DNA of 64,000 bases from Diplocarpon mali (GCA_024741835.1 JAENRP010000004.1:191-64190), one strand, 5' to 3'. Positions 45,504 through 56,975 are shown, numbered from the stretch's first letter. The notes: a model not told the origin generated them from the sequence alone. Numbers and translations are program-made.

Positions 45504-46982
45504 ATGGCGCAAACCTGGAGGCTCGAAGTTGTGCCTGCGCCAGTCCTGACGCGCTGGAATGACCTGGTCCGTACCAACGACAAGGAGGGAGATGACACCT
45601 GGGTCACGAACGCCCCTCTCGATATCCGCTACCACGTCCCCGGCATACCACTCGAGTATGCGGCGGAGGAACGCGCCGGTGTCGCACTGTATGTCAATGG
45701 TTTCCCCTTTGGCGTCACATCGAGCGTTTTCCGAGATCTGTTTATGCCGTTTGGAAAGGTGACCAAGTCGCCAACGGTCATCTCGTTGACGACGCGTCAG
45801 ACGTTTCGATGGATCATTATGAGACATACAGACGATGCCGAGGACGCGCTGAATGCTTTGCATGGGAGTGTTCATGAGTGCGGCTCCCATCTGTTGATCA
45901 CCAAGGCGTGGAAGTCGGGGCAGATGGTGTTATTAGCAGGACAAAAGGCCACAGGGGGAGATACGAGGCAGGGCCGAGCAGTAGAGGTCTACTCAACGAC
46001 TCACAGACATCCGTCACCCCCCGCACCAGCTTCAGTCAAGCCTCTTCTGCCGCCCATTCCGAGAGTCGTTGTACCAAGGCTACTACCGCGAGAGGCGCCA
46101 GCCGCCGAGACAGATAAGAGGCGAAGCTCGAGCTCTGGCGCATTCAAGGAGTCAACAGTCGTTCCAGTCACCCCAGCGATCGTGGAGCCACCAGAGCCGG
46201 CTAAGCTGTCATCATGGGCCAACATAGCCAGTGCCTCGGATCCACAGACCACCATCATAGAGCTGCGTCCACAACACAAGAGCTCACATGCCGCTCCTCG
46301 ACTCAATCCCGTGGGCCGCATCCCTTCGGTAGTCCACAGCCGCGAAGAGCCTCTCGGCGAGCAAATGCGCTTGGTATTCCTCCTGAACCTACCACAGTCC
46401 ATAACTTTGGTGGATGTCTCCAACGCCATTCAAGAAGGCCCTTTGGTCCGCATCCAGTTCGGCTGCGACCACGACAGCAACGCCCGCTTTGTCGGTATCA
46501 TCTTCCAACACGCCTGTGACGCCAATGCCTTCTTCCACGTGCTCCAGAAAGAACGTACGGACAGCCGCCCGGACCGCTTCCGCTTCATCGTTGACGTTGT
46601 TCGAGGAGACCCGATACCGGCTGACGAGACTGTCAGGGCTATGTCCGTTCATCCATACGCCACGCGCCGCCTCACCATCGTCAAGGGCAAGTTCTTTTTC
46701 ATGTTTGGCGAGCGCCAGCTCAAGGACCTCTGCGCCCGGGTTGCGGGAGAGGAAAATGTTCAGCTCGTGTGGCTGTACAATGGTGGGAATGCGACGGTGG
46801 TATTCGCAGATGTGGCGTCGGCGATCAAGGTCAAGAAAGTCTTGGATAGGAGAGCAGCTGGGTCTGGGCAGCGGAATGGAGAGGAATCGCATCAGTCGGG
46901 GGTCTGGAAGGGCTTGCAGACTACCTTCTCGAAGGATCCTTGCATTCATGCTCTGGAGTTGAAGACTGCTCTTCATAACTGA
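45504..46982 (+). CDS. two-RRM RNA-binding protein
   Basis: A single exon encodes 492 aa from the ATG at 45504, which has A at -3 and G at +4. A first RRM covers about residues 59-135: ALYVNGFPF is the RNP2 strand, followed by VFRDLFMPFGKV and an RNP1-like FRWIIMRH. Residues about 170-285 are Pro- and Ser-rich and probably unstructured. A second RRM-like unit covers about 288-370, with LVFLLNLPQS as RNP2 and RFVGIIF as RNP1. The aromatic residues typical of RNA contact are only partly kept. An upstream in-frame ATG at 45414 would add 30 residues. I cannot assign it to a named RRM subfamily. Confidence 0.82.
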   Translation: MAQTWRLEVVPAPVLTRWNDLVRTNDKEGDDTWVTNAPLDIRYHVPGIPLEYAAEERAGVALYVNGFPFGVTSSVFRDLFMPFGKVTKSPTVISLTTRQTFRWIIMRHTDDAEDALNALHGSVHECGSHLLITKAWKSGQMVLLAGQKATGGDTRQGRAVEVYSTTHRHPSPPAPASVKPLLPPIPRVVVPRLLPREAPAAETDKRRSSSSGAFKESTVVPVTPAIVEPPEPAKLSSWANIASASDPQTTIIELRPQHKSSHAAPRLNPVGRIPSVVHSREEPLGEQMRLVFLLNLPQSITLVDVSNAIQEGPLVRIQFGCDHDSNARFVGIIFQHACDANAFFHVLQKERTDSRPDRFRFIVDVVRGDPIPADETVRAMSVHPYATRRLTIVKGKFFFMFGERQLKDLCARVAGEENVQLVWLYNGGNATVVFADVASAIKVKKVLDRRAAGSGQRNGEESHQSGVWKGLQTTFSKDPCIHALELKTALHN

Positions 46983-47324
46983 TCAATATGAGACAGTCCT
47001 GCCTTTGCATTTCTCATTCTGCTCGCGACAGCTCGGTCACGGTCTCTGCTGCACACGATCGCGTTTGCGGCATTGTTGTATAAATGGTATCGACATCCGT
47101 TCGCATGGCGTTTGGGCTACGTTTCTCCATCTACGATAGGCGCCAACTGGAAATAAACCTGGTGCGGCAGAGACCACCACCACTTTCTATGTCTAAGCCT
47201 CTGACAATTGGGGCTGTCCCATGTCTGGTAGCCTCAGATCAGGAGAATGAGCGGAAATGAATTAGACTCCTTGAATTTGCGAGAACGTGGGTGTCAAGAC
47301 AAGCCGTCAGCCAAAATATTCTGT
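46983..47324. other. convergent intergenic region
   Basis: This short space lies between the 3' ends of two convergent genes. Nothing distinctive was seen. Confidence 0.6.
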
Positions 47325-48524
47325 TCAGCTATGCTTCGGCCTGAAGCCAGGAACGTAGTTAATGCACGCACTAGGATGCTCAAAGCTTCCAGATCTGGAG
47401 TGATTTTGGCCGCTATACCAGATGTTGACGGGCAATACTGCCAGACCTCGCATATTATCCTCCGAGCCCTCCTTGACCTGTGACACGTCCATCCAGGCCG
47501 TCTCTCTCATCGCGCGGAACTTCTTCCAAGTGACTCTGTGTTCAAGCCCAGCATCTCGGTCCCTCATCCTATGGTCCTCTTTCAGGCTCTCGCTCAGCAC
47601 TTCCAACACGAGATCGGTGAACATTCCTCTCCCGCTGACTTCCTCCGACCGGCCCCCCAAGACGTGGTTTTTCAGTGACTGTATCCAGCCCTCATGGGCA
47701 GACCTTCCCTGCGTTCTCGAATTGCTAATGGTCCGTACGATAGCTTTCCTCAAGATCGGATCGAAACGCATCGGAGCCCACATGGAAGCCTGACCAAAGC
47801 CGAACCCTCGCGCCCAACGCCACTCCCGCAGCTGTTTGGCGCTGATGTACGGCTCGTCGGTCTCGACCCCAATCATCAAGCTGACGTTGTGACCCTGCTC
47901 TCTCGCTGTATAATCATATATTGGTTTGCAATCCAGCAACGATATTCGATTCCACGTCTCAACGTCCGCGTAAAAGCCTCCGTGGTACCACAACAGCATG
48001 TACCGCGTCAAGTCATTCTGTATGTCCTGCGATGTCTCTTTCATGGCATCTATCTCGGGGATGCTTTCGAAATAGCCGTACAGCTCTGCCGGGCGAGCCG
48101 TCAGTAGAAAGTAGTCCCAGTCCCGGTTGTTGAGCTTCCACTGCTTAGTCCACTCCTTCAGCGCTGTGGCCACGTCTGGTGTGGTGAGCTGCCATATCAC
48201 CGCGTCGGCTTCTAGATCGTCGGCTTCGTCCAGCAGTGAGATGGTGTCCTGCTCAAGGGAAAGCAGCTTCTTGTCAAGAGCTTGCTCAAACGCCAAATCT
48301 GCCTTCTGCCTGTACAAAGAGGTGTATTCGTACGTTGGATGGGCGTCGTAATCAATTTTCCGCCGGGGATGCGATAATCGCGAAAGAGGGACGGGCTCAT
48401 ATATGACGAGGATGTAGAACAACGTGAGCGGGAGGAGAACGTATTGTAGCAGGCGGAGAAGTTGGCGGCGAAAGAGCGACAATCGTGGCATGGCGCTGCC
48501 GCCGTCCTCGTGGGAGACCAGCAT
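47325..48524 (-). CDS. Och1-like GT32 glycosyltransferase
   Basis: A single exon of 399 aa on the minus strand. Residues about 22-41 (LLRLLQYVLLPLTLFYILVI) form one membrane segment near the N-terminus, as in type II Golgi glycosyltransferases. The catalytic region has DLTRYMLLWYHGGFYADVET at 171-190, matching the sugar-nucleotide site of the GT32 (Gly_transf_sug, DXD) family that includes the alpha-1,6-mannosyltransferase Och1. The metal motif here reads Asp-Val-Glu (187-189), where Asp-X-Asp is usual. Later blocks include a WRWARGFGFGQ segment and an N-glycosylation sequon. Translation may start at Met12 (MPRLSLFRR), which places the membrane segment closer to the N-terminus. Substrate is not determinable from sequence. 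Confidence 0.82.
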   Translation of the reverse strand: MLVSHEDGGSAMPRLSLFRRQLLRLLQYVLLPLTLFYILVIYEPVPLSRLSHPRRKIDYDAHPTYEYTSLYRQKADLAFEQALDKKLLSLEQDTISLLDEADDLEADAVIWQLTTPDVATALKEWTKQWKLNNRDWDYFLLTARPAELYGYFESIPEIDAMKETSQDIQNDLTRYMLLWYHGGFYADVETWNRISLLDCKPIYDYTAREQGHNVSLMIGVETDEPYISAKQLREWRWARGFGFGQASMWAPMRFDPILRKAIVRTISNSRTQGRSAHEGWIQSLKNHVLGGRSEEVSGRGMFTDLVLEVLSESLKEDHRMRDRDAGLEHRVTWKKFRAMRETAWMDVSQVKEGSEDNMRGLAVLPVNIWYSGQNHSRSGSFEHPSACINYVPGFRPKHS

Positions 48525-48883
48525 GGCTCATGGTGAATTTGGGGGAGCTCTGTACATGGAGTTTTGTATTTTGAGTTTGGAGTTTAGGGGTAGGGGTGTG
48601 TCGGATTGACGTTGGAATTCCACGAGTAGACCCGAATTTGCCGGGCGGGGCTCGCTTAAGACTAGAACGCTTCAGGTCAGGGGCTCGGAACACCGTAAGG
48701 TTCCATTGTTTACTAAAATCTGGGAGCGTCTTCTGGGAACTGCATCGCTACACACAGTTTCCTGCGAACCATTAAGTATATCAAGTCTAATAGGAAGGCC
48801 CGTGTAGATGATCACCCACCACTGGATTTTAAAGTTGCATTTACTAAGCAAGGGAGGCGACGACTCAACACCTATACGCGGTA
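48525..48883. other. upstream region of the glycosyltransferase gene
   Basis: It probably holds the promoter of the minus-strand gene that ends at 48524. No other feature was seen before the dispersed repeat begins. Confidence 0.5.
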
Positions 48884-49535
48884 TCTCCTACGAACCTGCA
48901 GACTCTTTAAGAGTCTGCAGAGCCGAGATTGAGTCCTTTCGACTACGATATAATTAGACCTCGAGTCGAGTTTAGTTGGAATTTTCGAAAACATCGAAAT
49001 GAAAGTTTTTACTCTCTTCTATACTACCTCTTTTATAATACCCTTTACTTTCGACCCTTAATTGCGTACTCTAGGATTATTTAAATATATACCTACGATT
49101 AGAGGAAAGGCTTAAGGAAGGATATACAGGGGAAAAGGCGGGTTAAAGCATATATAAGGAGGAGGAAAATGAAAAGGATATTCTTAGTGATTTTATATAA
49201 AGTCGATAAGAAGGGTTCTAATCGAAAGCCGCCGCCGACTAGTAAGACGCTTGATATAACCAAATAAATAGCTACTATTAGCGCAAAGGGCTTATCTTTG
49301 AGTAAAGAACTTCAAGAGACTCTATTACGGCACCTTCTGAAAACGTACCCGCCCAAGACTTGAGGAATAACGATCGACTCAGGTATAGGTTAGACTCTTA
49401 TCTAAGAAATCGGGAACCATAGGTTTAATAGGCAAAATAGTAAAGATATAAGGGGGTTTTAGGCAAGTTTCTCTGTTTACGTAAATCCGACTATAGCGTT
49501 TCTCCCTTATGCTATATAGTTTAGAACCAATATAG
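48884..49535 (+). repeat. dispersed repeat family A, copy 2
   Basis: It starts TCTCCTACGAAC and is followed at once by a perfect inverted repeat, CTGCAGACTCTT and AAGAGTCTGCAG with a single T between (48896-48920). The order of shared blocks is the same as in the other two copies, ending near ACTATAGCG and CTATATAGTTT. It is more AT-rich than copy 3, with no stop-free frame of note. It is probably a non-autonomous element hit by RIP. Confidence 0.65.
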
Positions 49536-52003
49536 TTTATCAAATGGGGAAAAAATGGCATCGCGTATCCGTAATCGCCCTTCTACACAGCAAGATGGAG
49601 TATCTCGTAGACCCGAGACCAATAATTGATCTTGCTGCTCGCAACACTCCCTGGAATTTCTAATTTTCGCCGGCCGAAAGAGAAGCATCTATCTACAACG
49701 AGGAATAGGCGTTTTACGGGCAGCGGGAGGACTGCAAGTTAAGTGTACGACACCGTTCTCGGTAGACCGAAAAGATCCTCATGCCTCTCAGTTCTCAACT
49801 TGTTCTAAAGCGGATGACATGCGTGAGGGATTGCAGGAAGAGGGTTATATGACTCGGCTGTGAGTCGGCAGCGCAGAAGACTGTGCAGGGAAGGCGACGT
49901 ATCCTCTTTGTCTTATAAGCCGTCCGGATCTCTGGGTTGACCCCTTTGAAATATCAATCCTGTTGTAAGCAGATTGTACTTTGTCGCAGGCTAGACACAC
50001 ACCACATTAGTGGCAAGTCCAGGGGGGGCTGGACAGTGGGGCTTGAAAGATTAAATATACTTCCACGTGTTAACAACTTGAGCTGCGACGAAAAAACAAG
50101 TTGTACTCAAGAGTTTGTTTAAACCGAGTGTAATAGACTTACAAAGCTACATATATATCCAGAAAGCAGTTTCAAATACGAATGCTAAAAGGGGGATAGC
50201 TATGTTATCCGAAGTGTGATCTACTATACGAGAAATCAAAGAGACAATACCGATAGTTCACTTTTACTATTTCTTAAGGTTTGGGGCTCTCGATCACTTC
50301 TCTGAATGGCTGGAATCCCCATCTTTCAGTGGGCTTTTCGCCTTGGTTTTGATCCTCGGTACTCGAAATAAGAAATATTGCAAGTCTTGTGGGGAGGAAT
50401 CGAGCGAGCCACCTCCGCTCTCGAGACGAAGCCGATTTGGTGAAGTGGCAGGATCAAGTTCCTGACACCTTTCTTATTATTCCCCAGGCCCTGCAGAGCG
50501 GGATCAGAAATGAGGAGGGGGAAGGGAGGCATGAGGCGATTTTGACCATGAGTTAAGCATAGCAACAGATCAACCAGAGCCGTACAATATCAGGCCAATG
50601 CATTGCTACCACCATCTCCTATCCTATTCTCCTGCAAAGGACAGGCAGGATGGAACAAGCAGAAGGACTGGCGCGTTGCCACGGTTACATTACCTGCATC
50701 ATCTGAGGAAGCCATCGTGCGAGATGGATGCTGTGTCCACGGACGGCTGCGGAATTGCATGTTTCTTATGGTATCTGTGTGAAACTGGGCGCGATTGAAT
50801 TCTGATATAAGAACGATCACGAGTATCTCAGGGAAGCTTGGCATTGTCTGATGACGGAGCGGAGTTACTTTCCACCGATGGTATGCCGAAGAGGTTCGAC
50901 TCTTGTTTTTCCATACGAGTAACGGGGAGCTCTGGCGTGCAACACAATTTCATACTTCTCTTCGCGAACCGGACAACTTCTCGACCTCGAAGCCGTGGCA
51001 CGCTTCGTCTGAAATCGAATGAGCAGACGGTGAAGAGTACGCTGGGATGCTAGTGAACTGCTATGCAAAGGTTCTCCATCAATACCGCGCCGCAGGATTT
51101 TATTCTCGGACGCATCGCACGCGAGGTATATTGGCTAGGTTTTACCAATGCTACGCTCTACACGGTATGTGGAGGCATCGTCAGACATACCCGCGTCTGG
51201 TACCGCCGGATGGAGTCCCTCGAGTGAGAATCGGACCTTGGGAACTGGCAAGCTGTCATGGATTGCAGTCGTCTGAATGGTGTATATCCGTGCCAGATTC
51301 TCCATGAGATGGAGGCTCGCAAAGCTCCGTATCCTCTACGATCGGTTATTCTGGCTGGCTATGCTATGATTGACGCGGTGGTGGCTTGATAATGCGCCGC
51401 CGTCCCCCCCATGGCAGTCTTACGGTAAGTTGGAATTATCACCATGGAGTCAAGACGTGGAGTGTGACTACTTCTAGTATCAGGACATCGCTATTTCACA
51501 AGGAAAGTTTCCAACGTTTCAAGACTCAACTGGGATGCCCGACTGAGTTCATTCACAGGTCATCTACTGGATCGCCACCCCGCTGGAAGAGGTTATCTTC
51601 AGTCGAAGCATGGAGCCTGGCTTCGTCTGGAGCCACAGGAACAGACAAGATAAAATCCTGATTTACTTGCGGCTCTCGTAGTATTTTGCGTCGGCTGGGT
51701 TGGTTATCTCCTCTTTATGGCTCCGTATCACTTCGTCCTCAGGGAGTAGCCACCGCCAGGTCGAGCCGCTCGAATCACCGTGGCCAGTTTACAGAGCAAG
51801 AGAATGTTCAACACACGCTTGTCGTTTCGCAAACCAGTGGCTCGGATGTATGCATATCTACATGCCGTACATGTCTCTACCCAAGGTAGACGAGTCTGTG
51901 ATTTCCAATCGATCAAGCTTGTTTTTGCTTCAGCAGGTAAATATCGCAATGTGGGTTCTTACTCAATCTCGTATCCACAATCGGCTAGGTCTTGGGCATC
52001 GAT
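49536..52003. other. region without an intact gene
   Basis: Many short frames occur on both strands, none with a domain I recognise. Between about 51.0 and 51.7 kb some plus-strand peptides (for example around IGPWEL and ILAGYAMI) could be the decayed front part of the CocE-like gene that follows, but frames change and stops intervene. Confidence 0.4.
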
Positions 52004-52876
52004 ATGAAACGGTCCTGCCGCCTAGCCACTCTAAAAATAGCATACAGCATACTCCTCGCTCAAGGGCCTCGAGACTCGGGCCCAATATCATTGTCTGATA
52101 CTGCCTCTCCCCGTATTCAAAATCCACCAAGAGTTCTGCTTCCATTCTCCAGCACTGCGCTCATACGCAATCCAAAAATCACAATGCAAGAGCAGCCCGA
52201 TCGCCTCTCTACCGGGCACTTCAATGAGCATAACGTCTCGCCCCAGATCCAAACCACATCATCGTCAGAAACCATATATACGGATCTATACCTCTCAGCC
52301 GAGACGGATCACAAAGTCCTGTCTTGGGTAGAGCCGACCAATGAATCGACCGCATCTTTTGAGGCCCCGAGGACATCGCTGACGTTCCTCTCCCCACCAC
52401 TCGAGCACGAGATCGAGATCACCGGACCGCTGGCAGCCAAGCTCTTTGCTTCGAGCTCAACGACGGACATGGACCTCTGCGTGACCCTCAACGCCCTCGC
52501 GGCTGACGGGGAAGAAGCTGCGATGGATGGAGAGAGGAACTGCCTTGCACGGAACTGGATGCGCGCCTCTCGCCGTGAACTTGTTCGGGAGGGGTCCGGT
52601 TCCCATGCCGATGAAGAGATCCGGCTCTTGAACCCGGAATGGGTCTACGAGTTGAGAGTGGAGCTTGGGTCCGCGCGGATAGTGCTTCCAAAGGGAGACC
52701 GACTTGAACTGTGCATCGGAGGCAAGAATGTTGTGGAGGACGAAGAGGAGGGGGCAAGGAATCAAGGGCCACCTGTGGGTAGCAGACCTTTTGAGATGCT
52801 CGAAGGACGCACCATGGTGCATGCTGGCGGTATCACACCTTCACGACTGATGTTGCCTCTCGCCAAGCAGAGCTGA
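52004..52876 (+). pseudogene. CocE/NonD family hydrolase, C-terminal remnant
   Basis: An open frame to 52876 encodes the beta-sandwich C-terminal domain of the CocE/X-Pro dipeptidyl-peptidase group. It reads LTFLSPPLEHEIEITGPLAA, KLFASSSTTDMDLCVTLNAL, NWMRASRREL, WVYELRVELGSARIVLPKGD, RLELCIGGKNVV and TMVHAGGITPSRLMLPL. This domain normally follows an alpha/beta-hydrolase of several hundred residues with a Ser-His-Asp triad. I cannot find that catalytic part intact upstream. Either the gene is truncated or decayed, or the 5' exons are too degraded to recognise by eye. Family members hydrolyse esters or amide bonds. Confidence 0.6.
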
Positions 52877-55800
52877 GTAGAGAACCGCACGTAATGACAA
52901 GCCTTGATCGAGTCGTGACGCTTTCCTGCAAGCATGCCCCCGGCCAACTGAGTTGAAGTTGCGGATTGCCACGGTGTAGTTGGCGTGCTATCATGCGGCG
53001 AGATCTGCAACGGGTTGATACACTCCCGAGCAAGACGTATTGCCCGTTTGTAGGGCAATGTAAACCTCTGCTGTCTGACCCGCATTGCAGCAATCACTTT
53101 TATTCATCTCGTCACTTTCATCATGAAGACCCCTTGCATTTATCCTGCCGGAGAGGAGAGTGCGGGGATCAGGCAAGCGAATGTGTTCCAAGTCGACAGG
53201 ATCCGAGGAGCCTTCAAGGAAACTCCGAAATGCCGTCAACGTCCACACGTTGACATGAACGACGTCAGCTGCGGAGGGTCGTGAGAGACGTCGAAGCCTA
53301 TATAGCGCGTATTTGGGGGGGGGGCCGCAAGCACTTACCTTTGGTGGGCAGATCGATGCGGGCGGATTCATTGGCAATCACAGAATCCAGCCAGCGCAGA
53401 GGGCAAGCAGGAAAAGGGAGTCTCTCGGATTCAGACTGGGACCAGAGCTACATTCCAAGCTCAGAAAGTTGGCCCGAGGGGCATCTTGGCGCGGCTGAAT
53501 GGGCGTTGCTGGGGGGTCAATGTTGATTCGGGGCATGTAAATATTGAAGCCAACACCTAGCCCGAGAACGCTCTGCTCTCATGTACGAGATCACCCCATC
53601 GGCCCAGAGTATGTATAGGTATACCGTCACCACATCGCCTCGTTTTGCTGCCTCACTGCAGGGCGGAGCGCACGTGATGCGTGCTGTGTTGACGTCGGCG
53701 CGCCCTGCACGCGTCAAGCGAGACAGCGCGGCCAAGCAGAGCAAAGATGCCAAACACAACAACCAACTTGGCGCGGGATTGCGAGAACTCCGCTGCCGCG
53801 AGCATGTAGAGCCCACCAGCCCCCATCAACTCCCACCCCTGGCTCCCCGGTCTTCCCCTCCACTCTACCCGAGGCCGCAGTGCGCTTCTCAACGGCGCAA
53901 GGCCTCCTTCTCAAGGGATGCCGCTCAGGTTGCCACTCGGATATCATCCGTCGCGACGCAGTGCGTGTGTGCCCCTTGGAGAGTCTACTCGAGCCTCGGC
54001 TTGGTCTGGGGACTCCCGGCTTCGGCCGGGGCTCATAACTCTACTGAAAGCCCAGTGCCTCCCGCGTCTCTGCTGGTCTCGCCGTCAAGTCATCGGCACA
54101 CCTGGGGACTGGGGACAGCGTAGAGCGGCAGATGTAGTCGAGAGTTTGCAGAGCTTCGCGCGGGGGAGCCCTGAGGTCCGCTGTCGCCTTCAGGAATCTC
54201 ATCTGTGAAGATGTCGGGCGCGGCCACATTTGCCCGGTTCTTCCCACCGCGTGTGCATCTCCGGGAGGGAGCGTGAAGGAGAGGCTGCCTGCGCTTTCGA
54301 AGCAGCGATCCGCTTCGCAGCTGAATAGACGTATATTCGTGCTGTGCCGAGGCCAGGTCGATGAGTGCGGCGGAGAGCAACGCAAGAAGCTATCGTGCGT
54401 TTGTTTCCAAGTATGCTAGACCAGTTGCCACTTTCGCACTCAGGCCCGAGTGAGATGGGGGGTGCAGACCACTTCCGTGGAAGCTGGGCGCGTGAAGCAA
54501 AGATTTTGGATCAGTTGCAAAAGCAAGCGATGGCTAGAAAGTGTCTTGTGGCGGGCGAGAATACTGCTCGAACGCGACGTGAGGGCTGTGTGGCGGTTGG
54601 TAAGGAGAACACGATTGACGGCAGATCTTTGGAATCATGCTGAGTATATGCGGATCTCCCAGAACCCGCGCGGTCTTCTTCGGGTGACTAAGACTTCGTC
54701 GGGTACCCGGCCCTATACCCGGGCCATCCGGGTATCCGGGTATAGGGCCTGGTATCCGGCCACCGGCTATCCGGGTATCCCCCACCCAGCGCACCACTTT
54801 GCAGCATCTGGCTCCCGCTCGATCTTCGGAGCGAGCACGTTGCAACTCGAGCACGCCCCGGTCGCGAATGTCAACAATGGCTCGCTCCCGGCCGCCAGAA
54901 TTCCTGGCGAGGAGAAATCCGCACTCTGCGAAGAGCCCTGCGCCTGCGGCCACTTCTGGCCGCGAAGCTGCGGACTCGAAGCCTCCTCGAAGTCGCAGCG
55001 CGCCGACCCAGCTCTGCGAGCGCTCTTCCGACTCCATCTCGCGGCTCCAGCCCGACCTGGGCAAAAAGGGCCTTGGGACGACGAGCGTGGAGTACGCGAT
55101 GATCAACAACGGTCCCCCCGATTCCCTGGCTCTATTCTCGTCCCTCGATCAACACCGGCTCTTCGGCGGGCCCCGCCACAGTCGGAGAGCCCGCTGATCG
55201 GCGACGAGGAATGGGCTCCGAAGATCTCGTGGGCGTCGTGGGAGGATCGAAGTCGTCTCGGCGACAAAGAGTATATTTCGGGGCGCGGGCTGCGGCTGGC
55301 GGTCTCGTATGCCTCGATATCTCAGTCGGAATGAGCTCCAGGGCTTCAGGGCGGTACCCCCAGGTCGGGCGAAGCGGTCTGTCCGATGCTAAAAGCGTCC
55401 GAGATTTGTGTGGATTTGATGGTTTCAACAGCTCAGAAGCTCCTGAAACCGACAAGCTATCGTCCGAATTATCCTTTCAAGTGAGCGAAAGCTCATGGTG
55501 ATATTGCATCACACCACGGTAGTGAAAACCACAATAGGTGTGAGGAGAAAGCATGTTTCTGAAATGCGTATTCTGAAACACATTCAAACACATAAATTCT
55601 AGCTTTTCTTAACTAAGAAGTTTGCACCTATCTATGCTTGAAGCTATATTAAAGTTACGTTGTGTTATGAGTAGTTTTAGATTGTCGCTCCTCAACCTTA
55701 AAAAGGGTTAACCTAGCCGAATGTGACGATAACATCGAAAGTGTTGACAAACCGCGGACAAACCAGATAGTCGGACATGCCGCTGTCCCAGTCTTTGGGT

Positions 55801-56442
55801 CTGGTCAGCGCCTTAGAGCTGCCCCTTTTTCTCTCTCAGTGCAGAGGGTGGATCTAAACACCTCGCTCATTGTTCTCCAGAGCAATTCCAAGGATGAATT
55901 CAGAAGCTGTACAGCTGGACGACTATCCGGTGCATGCTCGGCTGTCTTTGAAACTGCAAGAGGAAAGCCAGTCGCACAACTATTGGATCGAATGAGTGTC
56001 TGAGAAGCATCAGATTGTTGACAATATCACGTGGTAGGCAAGAAGTATTACAATCATTCCACATATTGTACAGAGGTGTATTAGTTGTCTCCTATATCTT
56101 GCTAATAGCAGGACAGCAGTAGTAGGCAGCTCTAACTTACAAGGGCAATAAAGGGCTTCACAACTACACAGACTAGAACTTGCGTAGAATCTAGTCAAGC
56201 CAAGCGTGCCGCCCTCTGATTTCGAATCCCTCTCGACGGGTTACAAGAGATAACTACTGTACCTCTGTACGTGAAATGCTCATCTATCATCTCACAGCTC
56301 TACGCAAAGCGTCCATTCTCAGAGCGCCGCCATCTTTGTATACTCTCTTCTCCTTCGTACATCTGAACTCGGTTGAAAAGAAAAGTAGCCAGAGCAGTGT
56401 CCACGCCCAAGGGAGACCTCGACTTCGTACCGATATACAGTC
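52877..56442. other. GC-rich stretch with no defended gene
   Basis: Between 53.3 and 55.5 kb long overlapping frames exist on both strands, as expected in GC-rich DNA, including 294 codons at 54450-55334. Their content is low-complexity Arg/Ser/Pro and no splice model gives a convincing protein. A frame from 54868 (MSTMARSRPPEF...) and the frame ending at 55501 (DLCGFDGFNSSEAPETDKL) have the most protein-like parts, but they are in different phases. From 55.5 to 56.4 kb nothing was seen. Confidence 0.35.
54705..54753. repeat. GC-rich inverted repeat with ATCCGGGT units
   Basis: Arms of 18 bases at 54705-54722 (ACCCGGCCCTATACCCGG) and 54736-54753 pair at 17 of 18 positions around a 13 base loop. 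The octamer ATCCGGGT or close variants recur in the loop and after the second arm, to about 54,780. Such a block could extrude as a stable cruciform or fold as RNA. Confidence 0.85.
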
Positions 56443-56975
56443 TCTCCTACGAAGCTGCAGATTGCAGACTCCTCCAACGAGTCTGCAGAGCCGAGACTAA
56501 TGCTTCCTGCCTGCGAAATATCAAACCTTCCGTCGAATAGAGCCAGGACTTTCGAAAGCTTGGGGACGAAGATTCTTGCTACCTACCTCCTCTACAAATA
56601 CCTTTTACTTGAGCCTCTGCTCATATACTTGAGCATTATTGGGATATATACCTAGGATTAGAGGGAGAGCTTGATCATAGGTAGAGGGTATGAGGCCGGC
56701 TATACCTAGTCCGCCATTGGCGTTCTTCGCTTGTGCTATGTAGTTCAGAGCTTATGTAGTATATTCCACAAAGTAGCTAGAAGACGTGCTTGCTTACGAC
56801 TAGAGGGATGTGCGATCCGCTAGGTAGAGGGTAGATTCTTAGTTGATAAGTAGGGTCCCTTGCAAGTATCATAACCCGAGGACTGAATTCAAGGAGTTTT
56901 TATACTCGTCTCTCCACAAACCTCAGACGACTATAGCGCTCCTGCTTATACTACATGGTTAGAGATCGGATGGCA
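56443..56975 (+). repeat. dispersed repeat family A, copy 3
   Basis: It starts TCTCCTACGAAG, followed by an inverted repeat TGCAGACTC ... GAGTCTGCA (56463-56487). It then shows the shared blocks CCTTTTACTTGAGCC, ATATATACCTAGGATTAGAG, and finally GACTATAGCG and CTACATGGTTAGAG. It is the least AT-rich and shortest copy. Confidence 0.65.

Noticed and set aside
54450..55334. 294-codon plus-strand frame
   Set aside because: It runs through the GC-rich inverted repeat and is Arg/Ser/Pro-rich; long frames are expected by chance in GC-rich DNA, and both other frames are equally open.
56180..56240. TTTCGAATCCC, resembling a tRNA T-loop
   Set aside because: No cloverleaf can be drawn on either strand; the flanks do not pair as an acceptor stem.
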